Source: an uncultured Lachnoclostridium sp. (GTDB lineage Bacteria > Bacillota > Clostridia > Lachnospirales > Lachnospiraceae). Taken from it: a stretch of 14,902 nucleotides of DNA. Under the pieces are notes generated by a model, which had not been told where the DNA came from, did not search any database, and worked only from the letters and a program-made list of their open reading frames with translations. The stretch spans positions 1-14,902 of the forward strand of contig CABQJX010000066.1 of the NCBI GenBank assembly GCA_902464595.1. Direction: 5' to 3'. Shown piece after piece: positions 14,088-14,902 of this stretch; position 1 is the first letter of the stretch, and every line of letters begins with the position of its first letter. The position numbers and the translations under genes were made by a program.

Positions 14088-14757
14088 AATGTTCTTCCCA
14101 GCGATAGCCCACATTGCGGACTGTCTCAATCATTTTTCCATATTTCCCTAATTTTTGACGAAGGGTACGGATATGCATATCCAATGTCCTGCTGTCCCCA
14201 ACATAGTCTATATCCCATACCTGTGAAAAAATCTGATCTCTTGTATATGCGATGCCCGGCTTGCTTAAAAACATTTTTAATAATTCAAATTCTTTAAAAC
14301 TGAGGGGAATCCTTTCACCATCTACTGAAACAGTACGCTCCTCCCAGTTTGCAATGAGATCACCCGTCTGATAGATATTGGATCGTCTGCAGGGCTGGCA
14401 GCGCCGCAGCACCGCTTTTACTCTTGAAACCATTTCCATCATGCTGAAGGGTTTAACTAAATAATCATCTGCCCCCAGATCAAGCCCTCTGATCCTATCA
14501 AACTCCGCTCCCTTAGCAGTAGCCACAATAATGGGAATACCGTCAAAATCAGCTGACCGCTTCATCCTATTGATTAGATCGATACCGTCTATGCCAGGAA
14601 GCATAAGATCCAGCAAAACTAATTGAGGTGTTTCATGCTGCAGCGCTTCCCAGAAAGATAAGCCGTCCTCGAATCCTTTTGTTTCAAATCCAGAGGCATT
14701 TAAAGCGTATAGCTCTATATCGCGGATACTAGAATCGTCCTCTACACACCAAATCAT
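14077..14757 (-). CDS. OmpR/PhoB-family response regulator
   Basis: This 226-residue DNA-binding regulator has a receiver domain (1-115) with acidic residues E6-D8, phospho-acceptor D50 (LVLLDLMLPG), T80 and K102 (VKPF), and a winged-helix output domain (about 128-222) including LSFKEFELLKMFL and RTLDMHIRTLRQKLG. It is expected to be phosphorylated by the kinase encoded next to it. ATG 14757 is preceded by AAGGAG with 8 nt spacing. It begins the two-gene operon. This pair looks more A/T-rich than the ruv and U32 genes, though I have not counted it. Confidence 0.95.
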   Translation of the reverse strand: MIWCVEDDSSIRDIELYALNASGFETKGFEDGLSFWEALQHETPQLVLLDLMLPGIDGIDLINRMKRSADFDGIPIIVATAKGAEFDRIRGLDLGADDYLVKPFSMMEMVSRVKAVLRRCQPCRRSNIYQTGDLIANWEERTVSVDGERIPLSFKEFELLKMFLSKPGIAYTRDQIFSQVWDIDYVGDSRTLDMHIRTLRQKLGKYGKMIETVRNVGYRWEEHYGR

Positions 14758-14902
14758 AACGAAATCTCCTTGTTATACTAGTTCATTCCCCATTTTGATT
14801 ATTATATCATTCTATACAGATAATAAAAAGAAGGTAAATATGGCTTTCACGACATACGCATGAATTGTTTTCCTTCCTCTTTTTCAAAATATCTTGTTTT
14901 TA
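14758..14902 (-). promoter_or_regulatory. Upstream region of the two-component operon
   Basis: This A/T-rich 145-bp stretch contains TATAAT on the minus strand at 14801-14806 and a strong AAGGAG site at 14766-14771. The hexamer 17 bp upstream of the -10 (TTTTTA) is a poor -35, which suggests activator-dependent transcription. No clear direct-repeat Pho-box was seen. No gene is apparent up to the window edge. Confidence 0.45.

Noticed and set aside
1..14902. Defence system, prophage, CRISPR array or insertion sequence
   Set aside because: No transposase, integrase, regular spaced repeats or defence-domain gene was found; all major frames belong to housekeeping, envelope, repair, sensory or metabolic families.

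Overview
The window looks like an ordinary chromosomal stretch from a low-to-mid GC Gram-positive anaerobe of the class Clostridia, most likely Lachnospiraceae. This rests on strong GGAGG-type ribosome binding sites, sigma-A-type promoters, an FtsW/RodA plus class B penicillin-binding protein pair behind a U32 protein, a ZapA-domain protein behind ruvAB, and a three-subunit molybdenum hydroxylase. Family-level placement is inference. All twelve recognisable genes lie on the minus strand, so transcription runs from high to low coordinates.

In transcription order: (1) 14757-12426, an OmpR/PhoB-type response regulator and its membrane histidine kinase, overlapping by 11 nt. (2) 12308-10576, ruvA and ruvB for Holliday-junction branch migration, with a well-formed promoter and a LexA-box-like site upstream. 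(3) 10478-9570, a long ZapA-domain coiled-coil protein, followed by a rho-independent terminator at 9422-9448. (4) 9287-4233, a tightly packed operon of a U32-family protein, an FtsW/RodA glycosyltransferase and a class B PBP transpeptidase; the last two overlap by ATGA and together form a probable septal or side-wall peptidoglycan synthase. (5) 4240-4018, a leader region with the tail of a lost membrane-protein gene, a TATAAT box and a terminator hairpin. (6) 3990-339, an xdh-type operon: FAD subunit, [2Fe-2S] subunit and molybdopterin subunit, with ATGA and TAATG overlaps. (7) 247 to the left edge, a Nudix hydrolase with its own strong promoter, cut by the window edge.

The themes are envelope growth and division (FtsW/PBP, ZapA-like), recombination repair (RuvAB), environmental sensing (two-component system) and purine or N-heterocycle oxidation (xdh). 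No phage, transposon, CRISPR, toxin-antitoxin, tRNA or rRNA signal was seen. I do not see a new multi-gene system. The items most worth a second look are the xdh leader, where a terminator-like hairpin sits between a promoter-like box and the ribosome binding site; the membrane-protein remnant overlapping the PBP stop codon; the period-4 charged tail on the iron-sulfur subunit; the internally duplicated, elongated ZapA-like protein; and the LexA-like box at ruvAB.
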